A DNA stretch of 64,000 nucleotides from Lepidodermella squamata (lineage: Eukaryota; Gastrotricha). Shown piece after piece: positions 39,215 to 50,224 of this stretch. Every line of letters starts with the position of its first letter. Position 1 is the stretch's first letter. A program made the translations under genes and the position numbers. The notes beneath the pieces are model-generated. The model was not told where the DNA came from and did not search any database. It saw only the letters and a list, made by a program, of their open reading frames with translations. The DNA lies in the NCBI GenBank assembly GCA_047495785.1, contig JBLDXI010000032.1, positions 310,001 to 374,000 of the forward strand, in the 5' to 3' direction.

Positions 39215-40165
39215 TCAAAGCAATTCCGTAAAAGCGTATTCAGGATGAAGTTTAGCGCCAGGTAAATCTCCCTTAAAAGTTCTCAAATTTTTATCCAATT
39301 TCGCTATATCCGCCATTTCCTCCTGAGATAGCTCAAAATCCCAAACTTCGAAATTTTCAACAAGTCGCGAAGGGGTGTTGCTTTTTGGGATGACAACATT
39401 ACCACGTTGAATCTGCCAACGAATACAAATTTGGGCCACAGTTTTGTTGTGATTCGACGCAATTCGACTCAAAACAGGGTCCTGCAACAAACCATCGGCC
39501 CGGCCGCAAGCGAATGGAGCATAAGCTGTTACACCAATGCCATTTCGATGGCAAAAATCGATCAGCGATGAGTTGTGAAAATACGGATGCGACTCGATTT
39601 GATTCATCGCAGGCTTAATCGAACCGCATTTCATCAGCCGTTCGAGTTGCTTTTCATTAGTGTTAGAAACCCCGATCGTCCGAGCGAGGCCTAATTTAAC
39701 GCATTCCTCCATGCACTTCCAGGTTTCTTCAAGTTTCGTGCCATAATCAAGTAATACATTGCCATCAGGTCCGGTTGGGAAGTGGGAGGTCTCCGAGTAT
39801 TGAAACGACCTTGGGTTATGAATCAGGTACATGTCAACATAGTCCAGCTGGAGAGCCTTCAATTGCCCGCGGAGAGCCGGTAGAACACGTTCAGGCCGGT
39901 GGCAGGTCGATGACAGCTTAGTTGTGACGAAAAGCTCGTCTCGCTTCACAGCGCCCTCATTGATCAGCTCGAAAATTGCGATGCCAATAATGTCCTCGTT
40001 ATCGTAGACATAGGCAGTATCAATGTGACGATAGCCGATATAGATTGCGATTTTCACGGCGTTTTTCAGCACTTCTCGATCCGTCGATCGGCAAGTGCCC
40101 AGTCCCAACATGGGACATTTAAAGCCAGAAGACAAAGTCGCAAACATCATCTGCCGAGATGCCAT
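39215..40165 (-). CDS. Aldo-keto reductase, copy 3 (316 aa)
   Basis: Starts MASRQMMFATLSSG. Tetrad Asp49, Tyr54, Lys83, His116 all present. Over most of its length it is close to copy 2, including the loop HNPRSFQYSETSHFPTG, but it is more diverged at the N terminus and around CRSTDREVL. Cofactor motif IPKSNTPSRLVENFEVWDFE; C terminus HPEYAFTELL, with Ala in place of Pro in the usual HPEYPF. Intronless. A functional oxidoreductase is expected; substrate unknown. Confidence 0.92.
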   Translation of the reverse strand: MASRQMMFATLSSGFKCPMLGLGTCRSTDREVLKNAVKIAIYIGYRHIDTAYVYDNEDIIGIAIFELINEGAVKRDELFVTTKLSSTCHRPERVLPALRGQLKALQLDYVDMYLIHNPRSFQYSETSHFPTGPDGNVLLDYGTKLEETWKCMEECVKLGLARTIGVSNTNEKQLERLMKCGSIKPAMNQIESHPYFHNSSLIDFCHRNGIGVTAYAPFACGRADGLLQDPVLSRIASNHNKTVAQICIRWQIQRGNVVIPKSNTPSRLVENFEVWDFELSQEEMADIAKLDKNLRTFKGDLPGAKLHPEYAFTELL

Positions 40166-40378
40166 TTCAAATAATCACTACTTAATTCGAATAATTATTT
40201 CATTAAATGCCGATAAAATAAATTTATTCAATTCGATAAAATTTAAAGCAAAGCAAGCACAACACGAGAATTTTGAAGATTGCAACAAGAATTTCACAAC
40301 AGGAGTTAAAATTGCAACAAAATAGCAACATTTTCTGGTCTCTATCCATGATTGTACCTCGCTAGCCGAGTCACACAT

Positions 40379-41341
40379 TTATTGAGGGAGAAGCTCGGTG
40401 AACGGGAATTCAGGGTGCTTGTCAGCACCGGGGAAGGCGCCCTTGAAAGCGCGAACACCGGTATCCATTTTAGCCAGCTCGGCCATATCCGCAGCGTCAA
40501 GCTCGAAGTCCCAAACGTTGAAGTTGTCCTCGATACGCTTCGGGTTCTCGCTCTTTGGAATGACAATATTTTTGCGCTGGAGTTGCCAACGCAGGGCGAC
40601 ATGAGACGCGGATTTTCCGTGCTTCGCAGCAATTTTAACCAGGCGCTCATCTTCAAGCAAGTTAGCGATTTTACCGCTGCCAGGCGAGCCGAGGGGACCG
40701 TACGCCATGACTTGAATGTCATTGGCCTGGCACCATTCGATCAGCTTCGCGTTGCTGAAATACGGGTGCGATTCAACCTGGTTGACAGCTGGCTTGATGG
40801 TCGCGATTTTCAAAACGCGCTCCAATTGGTTTTGGTTGAAATTCGAAACACCGATCGAGCGGGTCAAACCGGTCTTGGCAGCCTCTTCCAAGGCCTTCCA
40901 CGTGTCTTCCGGCTTGGTCTCGAGGTCAAGCATGAAATTGCCGTCCTTGTCAATCGGGAAAGCGCCGGTCGGGGTGAATTGAAGAGCCAGCGGCGAGTGG
41001 ATCAGGTACAAGTCGATGTAATCGAGCTGAAGCAGTTGCAGTTGCTTCTTGATCGTTGGCACGACGTACTGCGGGGCGTTGCAGCTTGGCGGCAGCTTCG
41101 TCGTGATGAAAATATCGTCACGGGTGATGACCTTCTCGTCGATGAGGTCTTTCACAGCCTGGCCAATGACAGCCTCATTGCCGTACATCATGGCGGTGTC
41201 GATGTGGCGATAACCCAACTTAATAGCATGCTTGACGGCGACAGTGAGGACGGCTGGGTCTTTCGAGAGGTAGGTACCCAGGCCGAAAGCTGGGATTTGG
41301 AAACCCGACGACAGCTTGATGAAAGTTTGCTTGGCAGCCAT
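40379..41341 (-). CDS. Aldo-keto reductase, copy 4 (320 aa)
   Basis: Tetrad Asp48, Tyr53, Lys82, His115 (RHIDTAMMYGNE; ITTKLPPS; DLYLIHSPLA). Its DNA is noticeably more GC-rich at third codon positions than copies 1-3, for example runs of GCC, AAG and CTC. This may mean higher expression and also produces a long spurious frame on the opposite strand. Cofactor motif IPKSENPKRIEDNFNVWDFE; end HPEFPFTELLPQ. The spacer to copy 3 is 213 bp. Intronless. Confidence 0.93.
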   Translation of the reverse strand: MAAKQTFIKLSSGFQIPAFGLGTYLSKDPAVLTVAVKHAIKLGYRHIDTAMMYGNEAVIGQAVKDLIDEKVITRDDIFITTKLPPSCNAPQYVVPTIKKQLQLLQLDYIDLYLIHSPLALQFTPTGAFPIDKDGNFMLDLETKPEDTWKALEEAAKTGLTRSIGVSNFNQNQLERVLKIATIKPAVNQVESHPYFSNAKLIEWCQANDIQVMAYGPLGSPGSGKIANLLEDERLVKIAAKHGKSASHVALRWQLQRKNIVIPKSENPKRIEDNFNVWDFELDAADMAELAKMDTGVRAFKGAFPGADKHPEFPFTELLPQ

Positions 41342-41533
41342 TTAGAGAAATGTAAAATAGAATAAATTCACTACACAAAAATTTCGTATAATATAGTATT
41401 AAAATCAATAAGATGAGTGAGCCCGTTATATTGATTAAGGAAGGTAAATACGAATCTCAACGAGAGGAAATTATTCAAAAAATAATATTGATGATTTTCG
41501 AGAAATGACTAGTTGTTAAATATCTCAGCAAAA

Positions 41534-42520
41534 TTAGCAACTGCCCTCTTCCGTAAACGGGTAATCCGGGTGTTCACGGATACCAGGGAAAGGCAGCCAG
41601 AAATATCGCTTGTTCGCATCAATCGCAGTCATTGCCTTCATATCAGAATCAGTTAGCTCGAAATCCCAAACGTTGAAATTATCGATCACTCGGGCTGGAG
41701 TCAAGCTCTTTGGAATGACGGTCACGCCTCGCTGGAGCTGCCACCTTAAAATAACCTGAGCCGTAGATTTCGCATGCCGCTGAGCGATTTCAAGAATTCT
41801 TGGGTCGTCGAGATAATTTACAGGAATCAACTGCTTTCCAGTCAATATCGAGATAGTCCCAGGGCTTCCGAAGCTTGAATAACCGGTGACAGCGACGCCG
41901 TTTTTCAGGCAAAATTCGGTTAGTTTCGTATTTTGAAAACCAGGATGCGACTCAACCTGATTGACCGCTGGTTTAATTTTCGATTTCAGCAATCGATCAA
42001 CTTGGCTGATGCTGCAATTTGAGACTCCGATCGATCGAACCAAACCGGCTTCGACGCACTTCTCCATCGCAGTCCAAGTATCTTCCAGGGTGAAACCGGT
42101 TTCAAATTCAACCTTACCATCCGGGGTCTTCTTAGCCATTTCACCGGCTTCGGTCGGCGGTTTCAACGCGACAGGGAAGTGAATGAGCCAAAGATCGAGG
42201 TAGGTTGTCCTCAGCTTGGCCAGTTGCGTTTTCAGAGCGCTTTCCACAGTTTCAGGTCGCAGTTGAGTGAGAAATATTTTAGTCGTCAAAAATAACTCTT
42301 CTCGTTTGATTTTCCCAGCATCGTATAGCTCTTGCAGGGTATCACCGATGACTTGCTCGTTGCCGTAGATATGAGCTGTATCAATATGACGATAACCAGC
42401 ATCGATCGCCGCCTTGAGGCCGGTAGCTAACGCAGCAGAATCGCTTGCCTGCCAAGTCCCGTAGCCAAGAACAGGAAAATCATACCCGGAATTTAGTTTG
42501 ACGGTCTTCTCCAAAACCAT
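41534..42520 (-). CDS. Aldo-keto reductase, copy 5 (328 aa)
   Basis: Tetrad Asp47, Tyr52, Lys81, His114 (RHIDTAHIYGNE; LTTKIFLT; DLWLIHFPVA). Belongs with copy 6 rather than copies 1-4: both have longer loops (FGSPGT....TGK), the phrase LRTTY(L/V)DL(W/L)LIHFPVA, and end in Ser-Cys (HPDYPFTEEGSC). Cofactor motif IPKSLTPARVIDNFNVWDFE. Lies next to the 3' end of INTS11. Intronless. Confidence 0.92.
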   Translation of the reverse strand: MVLEKTVKLNSGYDFPVLGYGTWQASDSAALATGLKAAIDAGYRHIDTAHIYGNEQVIGDTLQELYDAGKIKREELFLTTKIFLTQLRPETVESALKTQLAKLRTTYLDLWLIHFPVALKPPTEAGEMAKKTPDGKVEFETGFTLEDTWTAMEKCVEAGLVRSIGVSNCSISQVDRLLKSKIKPAVNQVESHPGFQNTKLTEFCLKNGVAVTGYSSFGSPGTISILTGKQLIPVNYLDDPRILEIAQRHAKSTAQVILRWQLQRGVTVIPKSLTPARVIDNFNVWDFELTDSDMKAMTAIDANKRYFWLPFPGIREHPDYPFTEEGSC

Positions 42521-42624
42521 TTTTCAATAAAATCTAATAAAAATAATAAAAATGGCTACTAAATTTTACATTTTAAAAATGAGACAAAATAATATTGACA
42601 GAAAAATTGAGCTGTTTTTTTCAA

Positions 42625-44950
42625 TTACGCCTTATCAGGGTAGGCGTAACTTTTGTTATTACGAATAATACGCAAAACCGAAGAGCCAAGTTCATCATTA
42701 GTCAAGGTCCACCGGATCAGCGCTTGATATTTCGTGATAGGCGCATCTCCCTGTTCAGTTTTACGCTCTTCCTTCGCCCCATCATCGCTATCATCGGGGA
42801 CTGACTCGCTAAGCCTGACAAAAGCAGCGTCTCGGACTGAGACTACCGGGAAACCGTCATCGACAGCGACTTGAACGCCCGGGGCCGGGAAATATTTGCC
42901 GAGAAGAGCGGCTAATGACTCGGTCAGTTTGTCGATAGATAGAACTGATGAGAATTCGTAGCGAACCGCGACTCGTAGAGCATGTTCTCGAACAGCCCCA
43001 GCTGTAGCCGTTAGATCAGCCAGGGCAGAGGCAGGGTCTCTCAGATGAAGAAGAGGAGACCCGTCACTCGAAGTCCTAGGCGCGGTGGAGGAATTATTTG
43101 TCATGACAAAACCGTGGCATAGCTTCATTCGGCTCAAATTCAACTGCTTCGAAAGACCAGGGTTGCTTGAGACTGGAATTAGTTTCGTTAGAAGCGACCG
43201 TTCGACCGAAACTTTGACCTGAAGCGGGGTTTTAATCGAAACTGTCTCGCCATTAGCCGGGCAGAAGCCTTCGATTCCGAACTCGGACGAGATCTTTTTG
43301 CTCATATAATTCATTTTCTCAGCCTCGCCGTGGACTAGCAGCACGTGTTTTGGCCGGCAATGTTGGACGAGTTGCAAGATTCCTTTCGCATCGGCGTGGG
43401 CTGAAAATGACAGGTAATGCACGCCTAATTTGACGTTGATCGTCGGACCGCCATTAGGGGGTTCGATATGCTTTTGGCCCTGCAAAACCTTCCACCCAAT
43501 AGTACCAGCCGTGCAGTAACCAGGGATGATCAACATGTTCTTAGCGTCATCTGCCCATTTTTTGAACAGGGTCAGTGACATACCGGCGTGGAGCATACCC
43601 GGTGAGGCGAAAACAACCATCGGCCCAGAGTCTTTTTGGTCGATCAGCGAGCGTTCGAAGGGTCGAACGTGCTTGAAATCGAACACGTTGTGATGACGCA
43701 TCAGAGCTCGTTTCACTGCTTCGTTTGTCCACGCGGCGAAAAGGCGGTAATACACATTGGCGGCTTCGGCTAAACCTTTGCTGACGTAGATCGGGTATTT
43801 GAGATTCATGCGTTGCCAGTAATTTTCGAGTAGGAGACAAAGCTCTTGAGCACGGCCGAGGGCGAAAACTGGGATTAGGACTTTCCCTCCAACTTCCAGG
43901 CAGTCACATACGCGTTGAAGCAAATCACGTTCGCGGCAACGTTTCGAGTCTCGAATCGTAGTCGCATAAGTAGACCTGAAGAAGAAAACAGAAAATAAAA
44001 ATATCTCCCTTAAAATATAGAAAATCTGAATTTTATTCCCATGCAATTGGATGGTTGCTTTTTGACGGATGTCATGTACTTCAATCAAGTTGAGGCTGCA
44101 GGCTTCACAAATCAATTTTGCTACAAGGCACGCATATTGCGACCACTATAACAAATGCTATTAAAATTATAATCTCGAGGTTTTTGCTCGAATTGTTCAT
44201 TTTCCCCAATATATGATTCTATTAAACATGAATTTTCAATAAGTACCTATCATTAATAATTAATCGAATTATTTAATTTGGCGCAAAATGAAAGGAATTT
44301 TTGACGACTCACTCTGAAATCAAAACATCAGGATAGCAGCGCAGAGCTTTGGCAGGTCCAAGATGTCTATCGGCCGTCATATTGAAATCACCGGTATACA
44401 AAATCGACTGATGACCGCATCGAACCAGGAACATACACGCCCCCAACACGTGGCCAGCATACAGCGCGCAGATTTCAAGATCAGGAGGGCCCTTTTTGAT
44501 AGTCACCCAATCCATAAGACGAACTGGTCTGACTTTCGCGATGCAGTCTCGAATCTGATTGGTCGAAAATGGTTCAATACCACCGGAAGCTTCGACCGCA
44601 ACTCGCCGGAAGTCTTCGATCAAAATCGGGCAAAGCGCTCGAGTTGGCAGGGTCATGTAAATCGGCCCGTTATAGCCAACAACTTCGCTCATGTAAGGCA
44701 TAGCGCCGCAATGGTCGAGGTGGAAATGCGAGATTAGGACAGCGTCCAAGTAGTCGTCTAACCGGCCTGGTTCGGATTGAGTGCCGCCAGTTATGAAGCT
44801 GAAATCAGGGAATCGACGCTCGTCATTGTAGCCCATATGCATGCCGCAATCCAGCATAATATTATAGCCACCAGCGGTGAACGTGACCAAAATACAAGAC
44901 CGGCCGACATCTTGCCCAGCCCCAAGCGGTGTGATTTTGATCTCAGACAT
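42625..44950 (-). CDS. INTS11: Integrator complex subunit 11, RNA endonuclease (2 exons, 662 aa)
   Basis: The catalytic subunit of the nuclear Integrator complex, which cleaves snRNA 3' ends and promoter-proximal nascent transcripts. Exons 44313-44950 and 42625-43975 join as [20 protein letters not shown] over a 337-nt intron (phase 2). The metallo-beta-lactamase motifs are HFHLDH at residues 75-80, GHVLGA, and YTGDFN. The beta-CASP part has [26 protein letters not shown] and [10 protein letters not shown]. The start [19 protein letters not shown] matches the family N terminus. The C-terminal third (INTS9-binding region in the family) is diverged but ends similarly ([10 protein letters not shown]). 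The gene sits within the AKR array, between copies 5 and 6, with no functional link suggested. Confidence 0.95.
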
Positions 44951-45060
44951 GAGATTCAATAGTTTAAAAAATCTAAAAATAAATTCATTCGATAATTACT
45001 CGAAAAGAATCAATAATTAGTTTCAAGCTTTCCAAGCAGTCATTTGTTCTTTGGCATAAA

Positions 45061-46053
45061 TTAGCAGCTAGTGCCATCGGGAGCATGCGGGTACTCTGGG
45101 TGGCTTCGCATTCCAGGTAAATCGAACCAGATAAATCGCGTGTTCAAATCCATGGCAGCAATCGATTTCATCTCGTCGTCATTCAGCTCGAAATCCCACA
45201 CGTTGATATTATCAACGATTCTAGCAGGGGTTGTGCTTTTAGGAATCACCAATAGCCCGCGTTGAATTTGCCATCTCAGAATCACCTGGGCCGTGTTCTT
45301 GCCATATTTCGCCCCGATTCCAACCAGAGTCGGATCTTCCAAGAAATTCTTATCACACATTTCCTTGCCAGTCGCTGAATTTTTAGTGCCGGGTGATCCA
45401 AATTGACTATAAGCCATGATTTCAATCCCGTTTTTCAGGCAGAAGTCGATTTGTTTCGTATTTTGGAAACCAGGGTTTGACTCGACTTGGTTGACAGCCG
45501 GCTTAATTTTCGCAACATTCAGAATTCGCTGAACTTGGCTGATGTTGAAGTTCGAAATTCCGATAGAACGAGTCAGGCCCAACTCGACGCACTTCTCCAT
45601 GGCAGCCCAGGTTTGTTCTAGGGTAGTCTCCAAATCCAGCTTAATCTTGCCATCAGCACCGAATGGAAGCATCTGGCCAGGTTCCGGGGGTTGAAATGCA
45701 ACTGGGAAGTGGATCAGGTACAGATCCACGTAAGTTGTACGTAGGTCTTTCAGCTCTTTGCGCAGTTGATCAGCGACCAAATCGGGTCGGAAATGCGTGC
45801 AGAAGAGTTTGGTCGTCAGGAACAAATCCTCCCGTTTCACAGCACCAGCATCGTACAGCTCTTGCAGGGCCTCGCCGATGATGTGTTCGTTCAGGTAACA
45901 CTGGGCTGTGTCAATGTGACGATAGCCGGCATGAATCGCAGCTTTGACTGCGGTTTTCAGCTGCTCGGCATCCCTTGCTTGAAAAGTACCATAGCCGACA
46001 ACAGGGATATCAAAGCCGGAAGACAAACGTTTGACTTGAGGAATTGCAGGCAT
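45061..46053 (-). CDS. Aldo-keto reductase, copy 6 (330 aa)
   Basis: Tetrad Asp48, Tyr53, Lys82, His115 (RHIDTAQCYLNE; LTTKLFCT; DLYLIHFPVA). Sister of copy 5 (shared LRTTYVDLYLIHFPVA, FGSPGTKNSATGKEM, C-terminal Ser-Cys) but separated from it by INTS11. ATG at 46053 (MPAIPQVKRL) chosen over a GTG two codons upstream. Cofactor motif IPKSTTPARIVDNINVWDFE, with Ile in place of the Phe found in the other copies. A TTAAGGCGG word (46079-46087) lies just upstream of the start. Confidence 0.92.
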   Translation of the reverse strand: MPAIPQVKRLSSGFDIPVVGYGTFQARDAEQLKTAVKAAIHAGYRHIDTAQCYLNEHIIGEALQELYDAGAVKREDLFLTTKLFCTHFRPDLVADQLRKELKDLRTTYVDLYLIHFPVAFQPPEPGQMLPFGADGKIKLDLETTLEQTWAAMEKCVELGLTRSIGISNFNISQVQRILNVAKIKPAVNQVESNPGFQNTKQIDFCLKNGIEIMAYSQFGSPGTKNSATGKEMCDKNFLEDPTLVGIGAKYGKNTAQVILRWQIQRGLLVIPKSTTPARIVDNINVWDFELNDDEMKSIAAMDLNTRFIWFDLPGMRSHPEYPHAPDGTSC

Positions 46054-46614
46054 TGTCACAATGATATTAAGAACTGAGCCGCCTTAAATAGGTACACTAC
46101 GGACTCCGGAAATGGGTCAAAATGATTTTCTAGTCCAAACAGAACTGGGCAATTATACAATGGGAAAAATATGGCAAGCGGCGCTGAGCAAACATTTGAG
46201 GCCTTGTGCGTGGTTATAGTGACTGAAAGCCACGCAAGCGATAAGCCAATGATTCGCCATGTAAAAAAAATACCGGCACACTAGTACGTCATAAATTTCT
46301 AAAAGTGAAAAATTGATTAGAATGAGAATGGTGATAAATCAAATCAGATAAGAAAATGCTTGTCATTTATGAATAAGATTTTTTTAACATTATTCGGCTC
46401 AAGACAACCCATGAAAATCGACGAGACTTACAAAATCATAAAACCATGATTTTCATTATTTGTTGAATCCCGCCAATTTTCTCGAATATTATGGCCCTAA
46501 TATAATCAGATTTTCAAGTACGCGATCACAAAACGGATAAATTCGAAAAATAAGTAATAACGACCGCTGAATAAAATCTCTAACAAGTTATTTTCATGCG
46601 ATTTTCAGAAAAAT
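46054..46614. other. Intergenic spacer between AKR copy 6 and paralog H
   Basis: About 560 bp between the start of AKR copy 6 and the stop of the next minus-strand gene. AT-rich; one TTAAGGCGG word at 46079-46087. No gene or repeat seen. Confidence 0.5.
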
Positions 46615-49007
46615 TCAGCGACCGAATTCGAGTGAAACAATAGCAGTGATTCTGTCATCAACTTTGCATAGCGACTTGAGCAATTTCGCAAAAGGAACCG
46701 CGACATCGAGGAGATTCTTCTTCTTTTTAGCCGGGTCGCTCTCGACCTGCTTCGCAAATCGGCAAACCGGCTTGACGAACAATTCCAAAGTTCGTTCGTC
46801 CAACTGGCGAAGTTCCCGCAAAACAATGCCAATGCATTCGTCTCGAGGCACATCAGCGCTATTGGCCGGATTTAATAGGTGGTATAAACTTATGCATGCG
46901 TTTTTGACGACTGGCGAGCATTTATCACCGGTGGGCGGGAAATCAACGACGGTTTTGATTGCATGGCGGATGAAACCACCCAAATGCTTGTTTTTCGATA
47001 GTTTCGTTCGACTTTCATACGTAGCATCGCCGATTAATAGGGCGAAACAGTGCAGGGCTCCATGGCGCAGGACCAACGGCATTTTCGAGACACCCTCAGC
47101 CGTTGATATAGCTGCCAAGCGCGACAGAGAACCTTGAAATTACAAATATTCCAATTATTAAAAATTCCTCCTTAAAATAGTTGGAACACACCAGGGTCAG
47201 CTGCGGAATATGAAGACGACATTTCCGTGCTGAATTTTTGCGAACGAGCAGCCAATAACGAAATGAGATTGAGCACCATCTCAGCAGTTTCATCCGGGAG
47301 AGCCGTCTTCCTCCTCATTCGCTTCTTGATACAAGACAATAGGACCCGCATTGACGGGACGATTTGTTGCATAACAAGCGGGTATTCTTCCCAGGGAGGG
47401 TTACGAGCGAGTAATTCATCGATTTTATCAACGCCGGAAACGAGATTTGACAGCAACGTGATTGAATCACATAGTTCACCGTTATTTTCGAAAGACCTTT
47501 TAGCTAAATCGACTAGAACGCAGCAACCGAATAGAGTAAATCTTGACGTCACATCCAACCACAGACCCAATCGACGCGTGCAAAATGGCAACGCCCTCTG
47601 ATCTTTAGTCGCATTTAGCCAGAATGGGATGAAAGAAGCCGGGGGCGGAAACGCATCCTTAAGCGGCGTGTACTGGTAGGAAGTGTCATCCGGGCCCTGC
47701 TTTACAGAGGGTCGAAATCTGGCGTAGATAATCGACTCCACAGCTAGCAACCCAAACGCTTTATCCACAGTTTCTGACGGAAGATTTTGCAGTTGATCGA
47801 AGAAAAAATCGTCTTTTGAAAAATTATTCAGCAGCGATAACAGTCCGTCAGTCAACCCGGTGGACGGGTCATACGTGCACAGGGTGAGCAGCAATACCTT
47901 AGGGTACCAGGTCGGCACGTTCAGTGGGGTAATATTCAAAAAATTCCGCCTTATTTCAGCAAAGCCACCGACGTAACCCAAAAATTGAATGCAAAAGTTA
48001 GCACAACCACACTGGCCGAAAGTTCGCCGCTTAATGAAAGTTAAGGTGGTTTCTCGCTTCGATAGATAAACACAAAAATTTTGCAGGAATTTAACAAAAA
48101 TCTGACTGCTGAGCAATCGGCGTAAAAACGCCTGAATGTCTTCGCCATTTCGCACCAATTGACGTCGACAAATGTGGAGTAACATGAAAAATTGGTACAG
48201 GACGTACCACTCCAAATCGCCGTGATTCTCAAAGCCAGCATCAGGCACGAAAATTCGCTTCAGGGCTTTGACAGCGAAAATTCGAGAGAAAAAATCGTTA
48301 TATTCAAGGCGAAGTACAGCATCATTCCCAAATGTTATCACCGCTTGGAATAAATGAGTGATTAAGAAGGCGCAATTTTCAGCCGTTAAATTTTCGTCAC
48401 CGAACAACTTTTCACAACTGCGATGCATGTCCATAGCTGTTAGCGATTTCTTATCTTCCGGGCGTAATTTCGCCGCTATCTTTTCAATCTCAGCCTTTGC
48501 AGCATTCTGTTCAACTCGGGAAAATCGCCCTAGCATTGTCGCGATCAAATATTCAGCAACATCAACGTAACCTAGATGAGCATAGGCTGAGGCTTGAAGC
48601 GAAACCCCCTTTCCATTGGTCTGGTTCGCAATCGAAGCCCATTGAGCACTCATAACTGCTTCTTCGTACCGACCAAGGGCGATGAAAGTCAGCGCCTTGT
48701 TTGAAAAAATTCGCCATTCAAAAGGCGCATCTTTGCCAGCTTCATTGTAGCATCTAAGAGCTTCCAGAAAATTCTTCTCTTTATAGAAATTATTCCCAGC
48801 CAATCGCAGTTGTTCTGCATTGTTTAGCCGTTCTTCGTGAGATCGAGCGATAATTTGCTGGCGAAGAAGCTCGAAAAAGTCACGAACCCGCTCTGGCGAT
48901 GTCAGCTCGCTCAAACACGTGTAGTTATCACGTGTGTCCGGCGGCGTGCTTGCCCCTTCAACGCCAAACACCTTCTCAAGCAATAGCAGCGGCGTTCTTT
49001 GCGCCAT
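46615..49007 (-). CDS. TPR / armadillo-like repeat protein, paralog H (2 exons, 777 aa)
   Basis: Exons 47192-49007 and 46615-47132 with a 59-nt intron (GTGTGT...TCAAG, phase 1, weak sites) joining AADPG|SLSRLAAIS. Leader MAQRTPLLLLEKVFGVEG. Canonical TPRs: LRLAGNNFYKEKNFLEALRC, IFSNKALTFIALGRYEEAV, GKGVSLQASAYAHLGYVDVA, with clamp residues R, N, N, K. Linker AMDMHRSCEKLF and FLITHLFQAV. C-terminal motifs TPLNVPTWY, FFFDQLQNLP and RRLGLWLDVTSRF (a variant of RPxxW). Exon 2 has KNACISLYHLL, shared with paralog C, and a terminal FAKLLKSLCKVDDRITAIV helix. Separated from the main array by the AKR/INTS11 block. Function unknown. Confidence 0.85.
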
Positions 49008-49391
49008 TCTTCACTTGTAAATCAATAAAATCACCGCCAAACTAATTTCAGAAAAATTCATTAAATTTTTTTAATTCGATTAAAGTTTCATATAATATAT
49101 GAGACACCATTTATGAGTTCCACCATATATAAACTGAGATTGATAATGCACATAATACTCTAAGAAATAATTTCATGAACAAAAGATCACAGCGATACTA
49201 GAAAATAGGATCTATTGCTATTCCATGTAAAATTATAAAACCGCTTTTTCAACAACATTTTTCCAGATAGAAAGAATGATAGGGGGTCTGAGGTAACGTT
49301 ATTCCAGGATACAAATATAGGTTAGTATTTGTAAATATAAATTTTGAGCTAACTGATAACAAAAGATTACAGCAGAAAATAGAAAATACAT
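49008..49391. other. Intergenic spacer
   Basis: About 380 bp of AT-rich DNA between the start of paralog H and the stop of the small membrane-protein gene. No gene seen. It would hold the promoter of H. Confidence 0.5.
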
Positions 49392-49880
49392 TCAATTTCT
49401 CAATAATTGGATTGAATCATTTCGAATGTTCTCGGAGGCTCCCATCAAATAACTTGTGTGATTGAATTCAGGCGCCATAAGAGATGCTGTGATGTCGTTG
49501 AAAACACTGACCATATGAACGACAGCGATCAAAACAACGGCTAAGATTGCGAGACTAGTTGCGATGGCAACGCACGCCAGAATTATGGAAGCTCGGTAGC
49601 TCTGACTATCGCCATATTTTTTGCCCGCGAGTGCCAGCGCAGGAATGGAACAGCAAATACAGCCGAAAAACATGCTGGCTATTGACATAGGAAGAGCGAA
49701 TTTTCGAAGACATTCGTTTTCTTTGATTGTCGTAGGCGTTTGCAGTTGAACTGTTTGAGGTAAGATGACGTAGACTCGACTAGGATCGTTTCCGTACCAG
49801 ACAGAGGGTTGGCAGTAGCTAGGTGGTGGCGCGTAATAAGGCGGTGGCGGAGGGTAATTTTGATCGCCACATTCACCCAT
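49392..49880 (-). CDS. Proline-rich two-membrane-segment protein, CD225/dispanin-like (162 aa)
   Basis: Starts MGECGDQNYPPPPPYYAPPP, a Pro/Tyr-rich cytosolic-type N terminus. It is followed by hydrophobic segments at about 63-85 (FALPMSIASMFFGCICCSIP) and 98-122 (IILACVAIATSLAILAVVLI) linked by AGKKYGDSQSYRAS. The Cys-rich end of segment 1, the short basic/acidic loop with D.....A, and the second helix resemble the CD225 (dispanin / IFITM-related) fold, but similarity is modest. The C-terminal 35 residues have two N-glycosylation-type sequons. The 110-bp region upstream of the ATG is nearly duplicated upstream of the next gene. Confidence 0.65.
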   Translation of the reverse strand: MGECGDQNYPPPPPYYAPPPSYCQPSVWYGNDPSRVYVILPQTVQLQTPTTIKENECLRKFALPMSIASMFFGCICCSIPALALAGKKYGDSQSYRASIILACVAIATSLAILAVVLIAVVHMVSVFNDITASLMAPEFNHTSYLMGASENIRNDSIQLLRN

Positions 49881-49990
49881 GTTTTATTTAACCACCTATT
49901 ACATGTAATACACTGAAACTGATTAAGTGAAAAATGAGAGGTAATAATAGGCACAAGTTGAGCAAGTTAGCAACGATTGAGTTAAGATTT
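49878..49990 (-). repeat. 5' flanking repeat, copy 1 (paired with 50913-51036)
   Basis: About 110 bp immediately upstream of and including the ATG of the CD225-like gene are highly similar to 50913-51036, upstream of the protease gene. Shared words include TTTTATTTAACCACCTATTA, GTAATAATAGGCACA, GTTGAGCAAGT and GATTGAGTTAAGATTT. Same orientation relative to both downstream genes. Probably a duplicated promoter. Confidence 0.85.
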
Positions 49991-50224
49991 TGTAATACGT
50001 TCAAATATAAAAAATTCAATTTTCAATTCTCAAAATAATCTTTTGGAATTAAATGAATAAAAAATTATTTGATATAACGACTTTAATATTCCGGTATTAC
50101 TATACTACTAAAAGAAAAAAATGAAATATTTGAAAAACATTGATATATTGTATTTTTGTTTTCGAAAAATATTTTATATTTTATTTTAGCGAAAAACGAA
50201 AAATAAAATCCTAGGAGGAAAACG

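Noticed and set aside
40352-41365. Plus-strand open frame of 337 codons
   Set aside because: It is exactly antisense to aldo-keto reductase copy 4 and results from that gene's GC-rich third positions; no domain of its own.
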